Under the pieces are notes generated by a model. That model was not told the origin of the DNA. It made no database searches and saw only the letters and a program-made list of their open reading frames with translations. From Verrucomicrobiota bacterium (GTDB lineage Bacteria; Verrucomicrobiota; Verrucomicrobiia; Limisphaerales; JAHDYP01), in NCBI GenBank assembly GCA_023383055.1, contig JAHDYP010000037.1, forward strand, positions 1 to 36,470: a stretch of DNA of 36,470 bases, written 5' to 3'. This document shows positions 22,359 through 30,480 of the stretch, one piece after another. The position numbers and the translations under genes were made by a program. Position 1 is the stretch's first letter. The number at the start of each line of letters is the position of its first letter.

Positions 22359-23797
22359 TTACTGACGCTTTCGATGACCACCTTGAGATGGAGGACGGCG
22401 TCGCCGTCGAAAGGCGGTTTGAACTCGCGCAGACCATCCGACGCCTCGAGGCGGCCGGTTTCGGCGGTCTGACCCTGCGCCGGGCTGAACCACTCGTAGC
22501 GGTAGGTGCCGGCTTTCAGCTCGACCGTGAATGTTTCCCCGGCCTTCGGCTGATAAACCACATACTCCTTTCCCGGTTGGACCAGACAATAGCCGGTCGA
22601 GGCAAATTCCGGGCGCGGTCGCAGGGACGCGAGGTTGGCCCGTTCGGCCAGGCGCCGCGTGTGGCCCATCGCGGCGCGGATGGGTTCCCAGCCGCGGTCC
22701 TGGCCCAGGACCGAACCGTCGTAAGGATCCATGAAGATGGGGTTATGCCCTCGGAGGAAGCTTTTCCAGACCCAGGCGGCATGGCCGCCGACGCCCCAGA
22801 TGTGATCGGTGTCGAGCAAGCTGACTTTGTTCTCGTTCCAGGCGGGGGGATCCTCCGCGAAACCGTCGGCGCGGCCGGGTGAAATCCACTCGGCGGGGCT
22901 GGCCAGCATGGTTGCGAGTCGCTCGGCGCCGTGCCCGGTGTTGCCGACCGGATGTTGGTTGGGCTTGGTCCGTTGATGCTCGTGGATGGTCTCGATCACC
23001 CACCAGTTCCATTCCTTTTCGCCGCCTTCGTTGATGACTTCGTAAAGGACGTTGTCGAGGTCATTCAGGGTGTCGACCACCTTGCGGATATAGTCGGCCT
23101 GGAGCGTGTTCACTTCCGGGTTGCGCAAGGTATGCACGCGTCCCGCCAGGTCGTCGGCACCTTCGACAATCGGGCCGTGGATGTTGTTGGCGGGATTGAA
23201 CGGGTGGTTGCGCCACGCCCAGCCGTCGTCGGTCCCTCGCCGGCGGTTACCGTGGAACAAGCCCCAGCCTTCGAACAACATGACGCTTACATAGATTCCG
23301 CGTTCCCCGGCGGCGCGAACCCGTGAACGGAGCCGGTCGAAATAACCGGGGTTGAACCGCGTTAGATCGAATTTCGGTTTGCCATCCAACGCGTTGCCGG
23401 GACCCGTCCGCGCCCACGGGAGCGGGGCGGCATGATGAATGAAATCCTTGCCGAGCGCGCCATTCGCACGCGTATCCCAGACCGTGGAGTCCCACGCCCA
23501 GAGGCGGATGAAGTTGTGATGATGCTTTTCCAGGAAATCGAGATACGCGTTGAAGTCGAAGGGTTCCGGGGGATCGCCGCGGCCCATGTCGACCAGGTTG
23601 TTCCAGGTGTGCGCACCGGTCAGATAGACGGCTTTGAGCGCACCGTCCGGCAGCTGCGTGCCGTCGGTGAAGTAACGCGGGTTATCGGGATGAATCCGGA
23701 GCGGTCCCTGAGCGGGAGGAGTGGCCGCCGACAAGGCGGCGGACGGAAGAGCCAGGGACAGGATTAAGGCGGCGATCAGCGGGTTGAGCGAGTTCAT
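22355..23797 (-). CDS. TIM-barrel glycoside hydrolase (cellulase-like), secreted
   Basis: The 480-residue protein has a signal peptide (LNPLIAALILSLALPSAALSA). It contains a TIM barrel with HTWNNLVDMG, HHHNFIRLWAWDS, the candidate acid/base motif VLYEVINEGG (Asn-Glu) and a later DTDHIWG segment. A small C-terminal beta domain follows (YVVYQPKAGETFTVELKAGTYRYEWFSP), similar to the putative collagen-binding domain of DUF4038-type enzymes. It probably cleaves a polysaccharide backbone. It is the first gene of a two-gene unit with the serine hydrolase (4-nt overlap). Confidence 0.8.
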   Translation of the reverse strand: MNSLNPLIAALILSLALPSAALSAATPPAQGPLRIHPDNPRYFTDGTQLPDGALKAVYLTGAHTWNNLVDMGRGDPPEPFDFNAYLDFLEKHHHNFIRLWAWDSTVWDTRANGALGKDFIHHAAPLPWARTGPGNALDGKPKFDLTRFNPGYFDRLRSRVRAAGERGIYVSVMLFEGWGLFHGNRRRGTDDGWAWRNHPFNPANNIHGPIVEGADDLAGRVHTLRNPEVNTLQADYIRKVVDTLNDLDNVLYEVINEGGEKEWNWWVIETIHEHQRTKPNQHPVGNTGHGAERLATMLASPAEWISPGRADGFAEDPPAWNENKVSLLDTDHIWGVGGHAAWVWKSFLRGHNPIFMDPYDGSVLGQDRGWEPIRAAMGHTRRLAERANLASLRPRPEFASTGYCLVQPGKEYVVYQPKAGETFTVELKAGTYRYEWFSPAQGQTAETGRLEASDGLREFKPPFDGDAVLHLKVVIESVSK

Positions 23798-23810
23798 GAT
23801 CTGGGATTTC

Positions 23811-23927
23811 TTAAAGGGAGAGCTTCAGGAACCTGGTCTCATAGGGTGTGAAGTCCACCACGGCGGACGGCGCATCAAGCGGATTCGGATTCTCGTCGTG
23901 GTCACGCCCGAAGGTAGCGCTTTGGCT
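23811..23927 (-). pseudogene. glycosidase C-terminal remnant
   Basis: The last about 38 codons of a frame ending at 23811 read RDHDENPNPLDAPSAVV then DFTPYETRFLKLSL, typical of the C-terminal beta domain end of large glycoside hydrolases. Upstream similarity stops at about 23930, where a different fragment begins on the other strand. It is only a scrap, 13 nt from the start of the cellulase-like gene. Confidence 0.5.
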
Positions 23928-23932
23928 GTTCA

Positions 23933-24082
23933 GGTGCCACCAAATCCACCGAGGAATACCTGGCGGCCCTGGGCGACCAACAGCGCGGCGCGCTCGAACA
24001 ACTGCGAAGATCCATTCGCGCACCAGCCGTTTCCGCCGGACGATCCCGTCCCCGTGGTGCCAGTACGGCGCCGAGTAGAGGT
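23933..24082 (+). pseudogene. DUF1801/YdhG-like protein, N-terminal fragment
   Basis: The plus-strand frame reads ATKSTEEYLAALGDQQRGAL then EQLRRSIRA, the usual start of DUF1801 (iron-chaperone-like) proteins. It then loses similarity and runs into a stop. No ATG begins it. It is a short broken piece between a glycosidase remnant and a helicase remnant. Confidence 0.45.
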
Positions 24083-24100
24083 TGAAACCGACGGTTCGGC

Positions 24101-25357
24101 ATGGCAGCTTCGGCGCACTGTTTAAGCGTGAGGAATCCTGACATACATCCTGACCTGCAAGGCGAACCGGAGCCGCCCTTGTTCGCCGCGCTGCAGCGTG
24201 CCGACGAACGGGCCGCGATGGGGGAGGTCGCCGGCGGCGACGTGACGGTGCAACTGGGCTTCGACGAGCACGGCGCCTGGCTTGAGATCCTGGACGACAA
24301 GGGCCGGCCGCAGGACCCGGACTACCGGGCCGCGCGGGGCGCCCTGCGCGATTTACTGAAGGCCATGGCGCTGATTCGGCGTCGACAGCAAGACCTGGTG
24401 GGCTGGGAGAGCAGCGCGGAGCGCGTCTATCTCCATCACCACGAACACCTCCTTTGGCCCTTGCGCAACTGCCCGGCGTTGGTGGGGGAGGACCGTCGGC
24501 CGCTCGGGTTCGCTCCCGGGACGGTCGAGATGGTGCTCGAGCTGGTGCCCGGTCCCGCCCAGGAACCCCCTTGGCTGACGGGCCGGCTGCTGCTGGTGCG
24601 CGACGGCGAGATCCTCGCCCAGGCCGACCAGTTCCGGTTCCTCAACGAAACCCACGTCCTCGCGGGCGATCGCATTTACGAAACACCGCCGGTGGGCGAG
24701 AACTTTGCGCGGCTTCCGTTGTTCGCGAGTTCCTTTCCGGAGGCGATGCTCGAGCGCTGCCTGTCGTTATTCTTCTCGCATTTTACCGGCGTGACGGTGC
24801 GTTATCGGGACTACACGACGACGCCCGGGGAACCGTTGCACGCCCGGCCTTCGATCCTGTTCCAGAACGTGGACGAGGCGGGCGAACTGCATTTCGACCT
24901 GATCCACACGCTGCCGGGGTTCTCCGTTGATTTCACCCGCAAGTATGACCTCACGCGGGTCTGCCTCGTCCACGAGACGGAGAAGACGATGGTCGTGCGG
25001 GAGGTCGCTTATGCCGGTCTGGCCGAAGAGCGCCAGGCCCTGTGCCGCTCCTTGAACCGGCATCAGAAGGAGTTGGGCGCTGACGCGGAGGCGATGGTGT
25101 ATGTCGACGAGCATGGTTTCATTGTCGGGAAGGAGCTGGCGGCGCGGTTCCTGGGTCACGAGCTGAGCGAACTGGCGCGGCGCTACGTGTTGATCGGCGC
25201 CGAGAAGCTCCGCGCGTACCGCATCAAACCGGTCATCCCCAAGCTCACGTTGCGGCTGGGTTTCGGCATTGATTTCCTCCACCCTGAGCGATGGCACCCA
25301 GGCGGTCATCAACCAGGATTACCTGGCCAAGCTCTCCCGGTTGTTCAAGAAACATGA
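24101..25357 (+). pseudogene. SNF2-type helicase, N-terminal accessory region only
   Basis: The frame matches the N-terminal part of large SNF2-family helicases of Bacteroidota and Verrucomicrobiota: FLNETHVLAGDRIYE, LSLFFSHFTGVTVRYRDY, and YVLIGAEKLRAYRI followed by GFGIDFL. Similarity ends at about 25280. Beyond it this frame is out of phase and the protein continues in the next frame with LSDGTQAVINQDYLAKLSRL. Compared with the family, about 25 residues are missing at that point, so a deletion plus frameshift is likely. No Walker A or DExx motif is present. The start codon is uncertain (24101 or the ATG at about 24218). Confidence 0.65.
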
Positions 25358-26459
25358 GGCCGGGGTTCGCGTCTCCTTTTTCGACCTCCCACTGATTGAA
25401 GAGCTGATTGACCGGAACAACGCCCCGGCGCCGCTCGCCCGGGCGCGGGAAGTGTTTCTCGGTTTCAACGGCCTGGCGGCGCAGGAGCTGTCCGCTCCGC
25501 CCATTGCCGAAGAGTTGCTGGGTCATCTGGCCAACCGCCAAAACCGCTGGGCCCGATACCACCCCGCCTCGATCCGCCAACTCCCGGCGTTTTTTGCCAC
25601 GCTTCCGGCCGGGAAATGGGTCGCCTGGGAGAACGTGCGACGTTACCGCGAGCTTCGCGAACAGGTGCCGACACTCTTCGGTCCCGATACAAACGGGCTG
25701 GACGCGCTTGCGACAACGGTCGGTCGCGAAGAGTGGTCGCGATTCGTCGACGTGACCGCGAACACCGAGTTCGAGCTGGTGGGCGAACCGTTGCTCAAAG
25801 GTTTCACCTTCCTGCTGGCCGCCTTCGGTTTGGCCGAGATTGCCTACGATTCCCCGACCCACTCGAAGTATCGGCGCGCCAAGAAGGCGTGGTTGACACC
25901 CTATGACGGGCTCCGCTTTGCCCGGCTGACACCTTTGGGCGAGTTCGTCTTCCGCCGCCGGGACACGTACGAACTGGCCAGCGGACCGCCGACGCGTGCC
26001 AGCATCGTCCTCGACGAGACGCGGCTGCTGGCGACCTGCCGGAACGCCGATTCACTAACCGAACTGGCGCTGGGGCAGTTCATGGAGAAACTGGCTCCGG
26101 GCCGCTATCACCTGACGCCCAAGTCCCTGGTGGGTGGCTGCCGTTCACGTGCGGATCTCGAAGAACGCATCCGGCTGTTCCGCCGCGTCGTCCCGGCCAA
26201 ACCGCCCGCCATCTGGGAGGCGTTTTTCGAACGAACCCTCGCCCGCACCTCGCCCCTCGAGTTCGAGCCGGATTACCTCCTGCTCAAAGTGGGTGCGGAC
26301 GAAGAGATCCGCCGCCTGCTCACGTCGGACCCGGCGCTGCGCGAGGTCGTCTTGAAGGCCGAGGGAATGCGCATCGCCGTCCGCCGTCAGGACTTGAAAA
26401 AACTCGACCGGCGCCTCGAGCAGTTCGGTTACCTCAGCCCACTGGCGAATCTCGATTAA
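25269..26459 (+). pseudogene. chimera: helicase middle segment fused to helicase-associated protein C-terminus
   Basis: The first about 75 codons continue the SNF2 N-terminal region (LFKKHEAGVRVSFFDLPLIEELI then a REVFLGFN end). The sequence then switches to what resembles the C-terminal half of the protein usually encoded beside such helicases: LTPYDGLRFARLTPLGEFV, LVGGCRSRADLEERIRLFR and a LKAEGMRIAV...LEQFGYL ending. The whole ATPase core that should lie between is absent, so a deletion appears to have fused two neighbouring genes. The frame is open for 396 codons with normal composition, so it may be recent or still expressed. The only start is TTG in the overlap. Confidence 0.6.
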
Positions 26460-26566
26460 GCGCCTGGACGCGGCGACCGGTTCAGAATGGAAGCCAGGGG
26501 AGGTGCGAAAAGGCGGGAGGAAGCGCCGCGAAGGAAGGTTTTGATTTTACTGCACCGCTTTGTAAC

Positions 26567-26583
26567 CCATTGATTATCAATGG
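26567..26583. repeat. perfect 8+1+8 palindrome beside the tRNA-Gly end
   Basis: CCATTGAT-T-ATCAATGG is a perfect palindrome with a single central base. Its last three bases are the complement of the CCA end of the tRNA-Gly fragment on the minus strand. It could be a recombinase core or operator. Confidence 0.6.
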
Positions 26584-26609
26584 AGCGGGTGAAGGGAATC
26601 GAACCCTCG
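26581..26609 (-). tRNA. tRNA-Gly 3' end fragment, possible attachment-site scar
   Basis: On the minus strand the sequence gives T arm GAGGG-TTCGATT-CCCTT, acceptor strand CACCCGC, discriminator T and CCA, as in bacterial tRNA-Gly(TCC/GCC). The matching 5' acceptor, D and anticodon arms are absent; sequence upstream (on the minus strand) diverges straight after the T arm. Tyrosine integrases commonly recombine at tRNA 3' ends and leave exactly such a partial copy. No integrase gene lies in the window. Confidence 0.65.
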
Positions 26610-26815
26610 TGACCGTTCAACAGGTCGGGATCCACTCAACAGATTCGACGCCAACGACATACGCTTCGATCAACCCCGGCCTTGAAACCCATGAGACGTG
26701 GTGCAGTCCTGATACCACCTCTGGCAGTTCCACCCCCCATCGCCTTCAGGTCCGTTCTTTTCCGGCTTGCGCGCAAGCCGGGTTCGGTCTATGTCGTAAT
26801 AACGCTAGAAACAAG

Positions 26816-27451
26816 ATGAATAAAGGCAAGCCAGCAGAGACGTTCTCAGGGAAGCGCGGCATCGAAGACGCCTTGAAGCGCCTCGACGCCAAAATGACTT
26901 ACGCGGAGCTGGAGCCGCTGGAGTTGGTCAGCTGCGGAGGTGCATCCCTTAACCTCATGGGTTGGGTTTCCCGCTCGACCGGCGACGTTGACGTGATCTG
27001 CCCCGCAGGAGTGGATGCCGAAGGGCGTGTCCGATTGCATCCTGAACAACCTCTCCCGCCCCGCTTTTTCGAGTTGGTGGGCGAGGTGGGGCGCGAGTTG
27101 GGCCTCAAGGAGGACTGGCTGAACTTGGGGCCCGCGCCGCTGGTCAAGTTCGGCCTCCCGCCTGGTTTGGAGGGTCGGCTCAAGCGCAGGCGTTTTGGAA
27201 AATCCCTGACGCTGCACCTCTTGGGCCGCTTGGATCAGATCCATCTGAAGATCTATGCCGCGATGGACCCGAAAACCCGCTTGGAGACGCACCTGGGCGA
27301 TCTGTTGGAGTTGGCGCCAGCGGAAGCCGAGGCGCGAGCCGCGGTAGAGTGGTTGTTGCGCCGGAAGACCAGCGCGGCCTTCCGCCGCAAGTTGAGAGAC
27401 GTTTTGGATCGCATCGGTCATGAGAACCTTGCTCAAAAACTTCCGGACTGA
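26816..27451 (+). CDS. nucleotidyltransferase-fold protein (DUF6036-like)
   Basis: The 211-residue protein shows the layout of DUF6036/AbiEii-like nucleotidyltransferases: a GGASLNLMGWVSRSTGDVDVI segment (residues about 41-61), where the GG and the TxDVDV acidic residues form the nucleotide site, then LKIYAAMDPKTRLETHLGDL. Such proteins are frequent as toxins or accessory subunits in toxin-antitoxin and abortive-infection loci, and some add nucleotides to tRNA. Its 3' end overlaps the next gene by 32 nt, so the two are coupled. The ATG at 26816 excludes tRNA-like sequence read through by the longer frame. Confidence 0.72.
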   Translation: MNKGKPAETFSGKRGIEDALKRLDAKMTYAELEPLELVSCGGASLNLMGWVSRSTGDVDVICPAGVDAEGRVRLHPEQPLPPRFFELVGEVGRELGLKEDWLNLGPAPLVKFGLPPGLEGRLKRRRFGKSLTLHLLGRLDQIHLKIYAAMDPKTRLETHLGDLLELAPAEAEARAAVEWLLRRKTSAAFRRKLRDVLDRIGHENLAQKLPD

Positions 27452-28412
27452 GCTGTCCCGCCCCGTCCTGGATTTCCTCTGGTCTGCCTGGTCCCAGGTG
27501 GGCGTGATGGGAGGAAGCACACCGCCACAGCCGCTGGTGGTGGACCCGGAACCCCTCTTGCTCCTGACCTGGGAATGTGCGCGGCAGGACGCGCGGGTTT
27601 TCGACGAAGTCTTGGATTGGCTGGTTCAGAACGGCCGGTGGATAAATGTAGTGCGGTTGAGCACCCTCATCGAGGCAGACCGGGTATGCTCGCCAGCGGT
27701 TGCCGGTGCAGTGGCCGCGTTCCTGGCCGAGCGCGACAAGACACCGAAATGGCGCAAGCTAGCGGCTAAATACAAACCAAAGCCCGGATCGCCAGCGGAG
27801 CCATTGTTCCAGCGGCAAGGCAAGCCTCTCACTCCGCGTCAGGGGGAAACGGATCCGGTGTTCTTGCGTTACGGATGGCTGAGATCATCCGCAAGGCTCC
27901 GTGGGCACTCGCAGCCAATACCCGGATGGACGCCTGCCAGCCTCGTATTGAAGTACCGCGCGTTCTTTGGAGTCAGCATGCGGGCTGATCTCTTTGCCTC
28001 GCTCGTGGCTAGAGGTCCGGCCACGGCCAGTGCTTTGGCGCGCGACTTGGGCTACTCGCAGCGTCGGGTGCAGGAGGCGCTCACGGAAATGCAATTGGCC
28101 GACCAGTTCGAGACACGGCTCGACGGGAATCGCAAGGAGTACTCGATTGAGCCGAACCGAGGTTGGGGACTCCTGTTCCAGGCGACGCCGGAGCGTGCGG
28201 CCTGGTTCAACTGGCGGGCTTATGGCCGCGCTATTTCCACGGTTTGGAGGGTTGCATTCACGCTCAAGGAGGCAGGGCTGACCCAGTATATCTTCGAGTC
28301 CGAGATGGCCAAGGCGTTGCAGGCAGCACTGCCCGATTTCACGGCCGCCGGCCTTCGGCTCTCGCCGCGGCCGACAACTCGAGAGTTCCTCGACAAACTG
28401 ACGCGGCGTTGA
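27420..28412 (+). CDS. winged-helix DNA-binding protein paired with the nucleotidyltransferase
   Basis: The 330-residue product has an N-terminal helical part and a winged-helix segment near residues 195-235 (RGPATASALARDLGYSQRRV, then QEALTEMQLAD), which has the helix-turn-helix pattern of MarR/ArsR-like folds. The C-terminal region is unrecognised. It starts inside the upstream gene, so the pair is almost certainly one transcript. By analogy with AbiEi/AbiEii it could be an antitoxin-like repressor, but its size and domain order differ from AbiEi. Confidence 0.65.
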   Translation: MRTLLKNFRTELSRPVLDFLWSAWSQVGVMGGSTPPQPLVVDPEPLLLLTWECARQDARVFDEVLDWLVQNGRWINVVRLSTLIEADRVCSPAVAGAVAAFLAERDKTPKWRKLAAKYKPKPGSPAEPLFQRQGKPLTPRQGETDPVFLRYGWLRSSARLRGHSQPIPGWTPASLVLKYRAFFGVSMRADLFASLVARGPATASALARDLGYSQRRVQEALTEMQLADQFETRLDGNRKEYSIEPNRGWGLLFQATPERAAWFNWRAYGRAISTVWRVAFTLKEAGLTQYIFESEMAKALQAALPDFTAAGLRLSPRPTTREFLDKLTRR

Positions 28413-28432
28413 GCCTCCAGAAACTCGCGATG

Positions 28433-28744
28433 TCAGGTCTTGCCGCAACACTTCTTGTATTTCTTGCCGCTGCCGCAGGGACACGGATCGTTCCGACCGA
28501 TCTTCGGCTTACGCACAGGCGGCCGGGGTCTGACATTACTGGCGGGTTCTGACGGCGCGATGGGAGCCTTCAGCTTCGGCAACGATCTGGGCCAGGAGTC
28601 ATCCGGCTGGAAAGCGGCCCACCATTCCATCTCGTTGATCGCGTCGGTGATCACATAGTGCCGTTCGCGACGGCCTTCGGGGCGGAACCGGAGATCCCGT
28701 TCGATTCCCTCCAGGGAGGCAAGACCGGGAATAGATCGAGCCAA
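28433..28744 (-). CDS. SEC-C motif protein
   Basis: The 103-residue product ends in an intact SEC-C zinc motif, [17 protein letters not shown], which binds zinc through three Cys plus Cys/His and is found at the end of SecA and in small standalone proteins. The rest has no clear domain. The only start in frame is TTG at 28744. Upstream on the same strand another frame encodes [18 protein letters not shown], so the gene may have lost its N-terminus by frameshift. It converges with the winged-helix gene. Confidence 0.65.
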   Translation of the reverse strand: MARSIPGLASLEGIERDLRFRPEGRRERHYVITDAINEMEWWAAFQPDDSWPRSLPKLKAPIAPSEPASNVRPRPPVRKPKIGRNDPCPCGSGKKYKKCCGKT

Positions 28745-28831
28745 GAATCTGGCTGAGCGCCTCGGTCACCGTGTCGCCGAAAAGATCAAAGAGGACTTCT
28801 CCGGGTCATGCGCAGGCTGGGAAATGGGCGT

Positions 28832-30073
28832 TCATCTCGATTCGCGGTCGTCATCCCACGCCTTCTGCGCCCGAACGGAGTCGATCAAGAAGCGCGCGCC
28901 CTGGTTGTCGGTGGGATTGAGCCAGAGCATTCGTTCAAACACCCCGGACGCCTCTTCGAACCGCTGCAGCCGCCACAGGCATAGGCCGAACCCATGCAGG
29001 CAGCGAAGAAACGGTCGGTTGTCGATGTGTCCCCAGGGCAATACGCCGTCGAAGTCTGGCCCGAACGACAACTCACCGACACGCACGCCAACCTCGTAGT
29101 GACGTATGGCATCCCGAGGCCCGTGTTCGAAATCAAGGTTGCCGAGGTGGGCGTGAGCATCGAGACAACGAAGATCCGCCTGGCAAAGGTCCATCAAAAC
29201 GCGCTCCGCCTCGGCGAGATCTCCCGCGTCCTTGAGGTCATTCGACTCCCCAATCGGATCGGAGTCAGGGTCATCCCAATCGATTCCGGGGACAACCTGC
29301 TCCATCTCGAAGCTGGGTCGAGGACCGCGGGCGATGATCGGCTTCACCCAGTCTTCGATGGGGTCGTTTTCTTCGCCCCAGTATTGCGCACCAGGATCCC
29401 AGATGCCCTGGTCCTCGACCCGGAGCGGTACCAGACCCGACGCCGACATATCGAGACGCGTCGAGTCAATTTCGCCGGACAGATAGGGGTGCCCGGCGTA
29501 ACTCCATTGCTTGCTCGGCCTCACCACGACGATCTCCCCGGGAACAGCCTGCCAGACGGTACGCGCGCGAAGCGTGATGACACGGTCCCCCGCCAGGAGC
29601 CGACACCGCGCCGAGCGTTCCTTGACCGACAGGATCACCAACTCGACCGACCGCTCAAGGTCGAGATCCGTTGCCGTGACCTTGTGCTGGCGTTGACGTC
29701 GACCAACCGCCGCTGGTTGCTGAGGCAGCGGTTCCAGGCCCAACCATTTGCGGTAGGCCGCAAGGTACTGCGCTCCGTGCGCGCGCGGCACCAGTACGAT
29801 CTCCGTCGCTGCCACGACATGCTCGGATCCGTCCTCGCGCCGGCAACGCGCCGTCAGGCCACGTCGTTCGTTCCCGTCGTAATCGAAGCCCAGCACACTG
29901 ACCGGTTGGCCGATGACGAACCCGTCACACGGGACCGGGATGTTATCCTCGAACGCCTGCCGAAACGCCCAAAGCTGTTCGTCGTCACCATGGGCGTCCA
30001 GCGTGATCTCGTCGACCAGTTCATCGACATCTACCCCTGCTGACCCCTCACTGCGGCCCTTTCCTGTGCTCAT
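28832..30073 (-). CDS. TPR-containing cytoplasmic protein of unknown function
   Basis: The 413-residue product has an N-terminal region with DELVDEITLDAHGDDEQLWA then RRGLTARCRREDGSEHVV, a family I associate with hypothetical cytoplasmic proteins of Myxococcota and others. The C-terminal half is made of TPR-like helices (DLAEAERVLMDLCQADLRCL, later HIDNRPFLRCLHGFGLCLWR). No signal peptide or catalytic motif is seen. The ATG at 30073 is preferred; the frame extends to 30163 without conserved sequence. A role in protein interaction is likely only from the TPRs. Confidence 0.65.
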   Translation of the reverse strand: MSTGKGRSEGSAGVDVDELVDEITLDAHGDDEQLWAFRQAFEDNIPVPCDGFVIGQPVSVLGFDYDGNERRGLTARCRREDGSEHVVAATEIVLVPRAHGAQYLAAYRKWLGLEPLPQQPAAVGRRQRQHKVTATDLDLERSVELVILSVKERSARCRLLAGDRVITLRARTVWQAVPGEIVVVRPSKQWSYAGHPYLSGEIDSTRLDMSASGLVPLRVEDQGIWDPGAQYWGEENDPIEDWVKPIIARGPRPSFEMEQVVPGIDWDDPDSDPIGESNDLKDAGDLAEAERVLMDLCQADLRCLDAHAHLGNLDFEHGPRDAIRHYEVGVRVGELSFGPDFDGVLPWGHIDNRPFLRCLHGFGLCLWRLQRFEEASGVFERMLWLNPTDNQGARFLIDSVRAQKAWDDDRESR

Positions 30074-30480
30074 GAGTTGTGTGTTTGCTCTGGCTTCGTT
30101 GCCCGCGAGACACTGCGCATCATGCGCGCGTGCCGCTCTCTCGTCCACAGCAACGCTGCCCAAGACCGCAAAGAACCGGTGACACAGGATCGGGCTTGTG
30201 CCGTCAGCAATGCACTCAGGACTTCACCATCATTGAACCGTCAAACGCGATGGTACCTGTAATATGAGTCAACGGCCCCTTCCCCCATACCCCTCTTCCC
30301 TTCTCTGGTTACCTTTTACTTGAGGCAATTCGTTGGAATGTTGGAATCCTTGACACGAATTTGTACTTGCTCATCTTCGCTGCTAGTGGGACAAAGGACT
30401 CACTAATCGCCTTCACGAGCCGCTGACTCGCTTCTGTTCAGCCAACGACCCGCGTGGGGAAACCAGTTCGAGAGTGCCCG

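Noticed and set aside
26630..26745. Possible tRNA-Cys(GCA)-like gene on the minus strand
   Set aside because: A GGACTGCACC anticodon-like segment is present, but no acceptor stem or T arm could be paired.
30350..30378. TTGACA as a -35 box for the large exported protein
   Set aside because: At 17 nt spacing the -10 position reads ATCTTC, a poor match, so no promoter is called.
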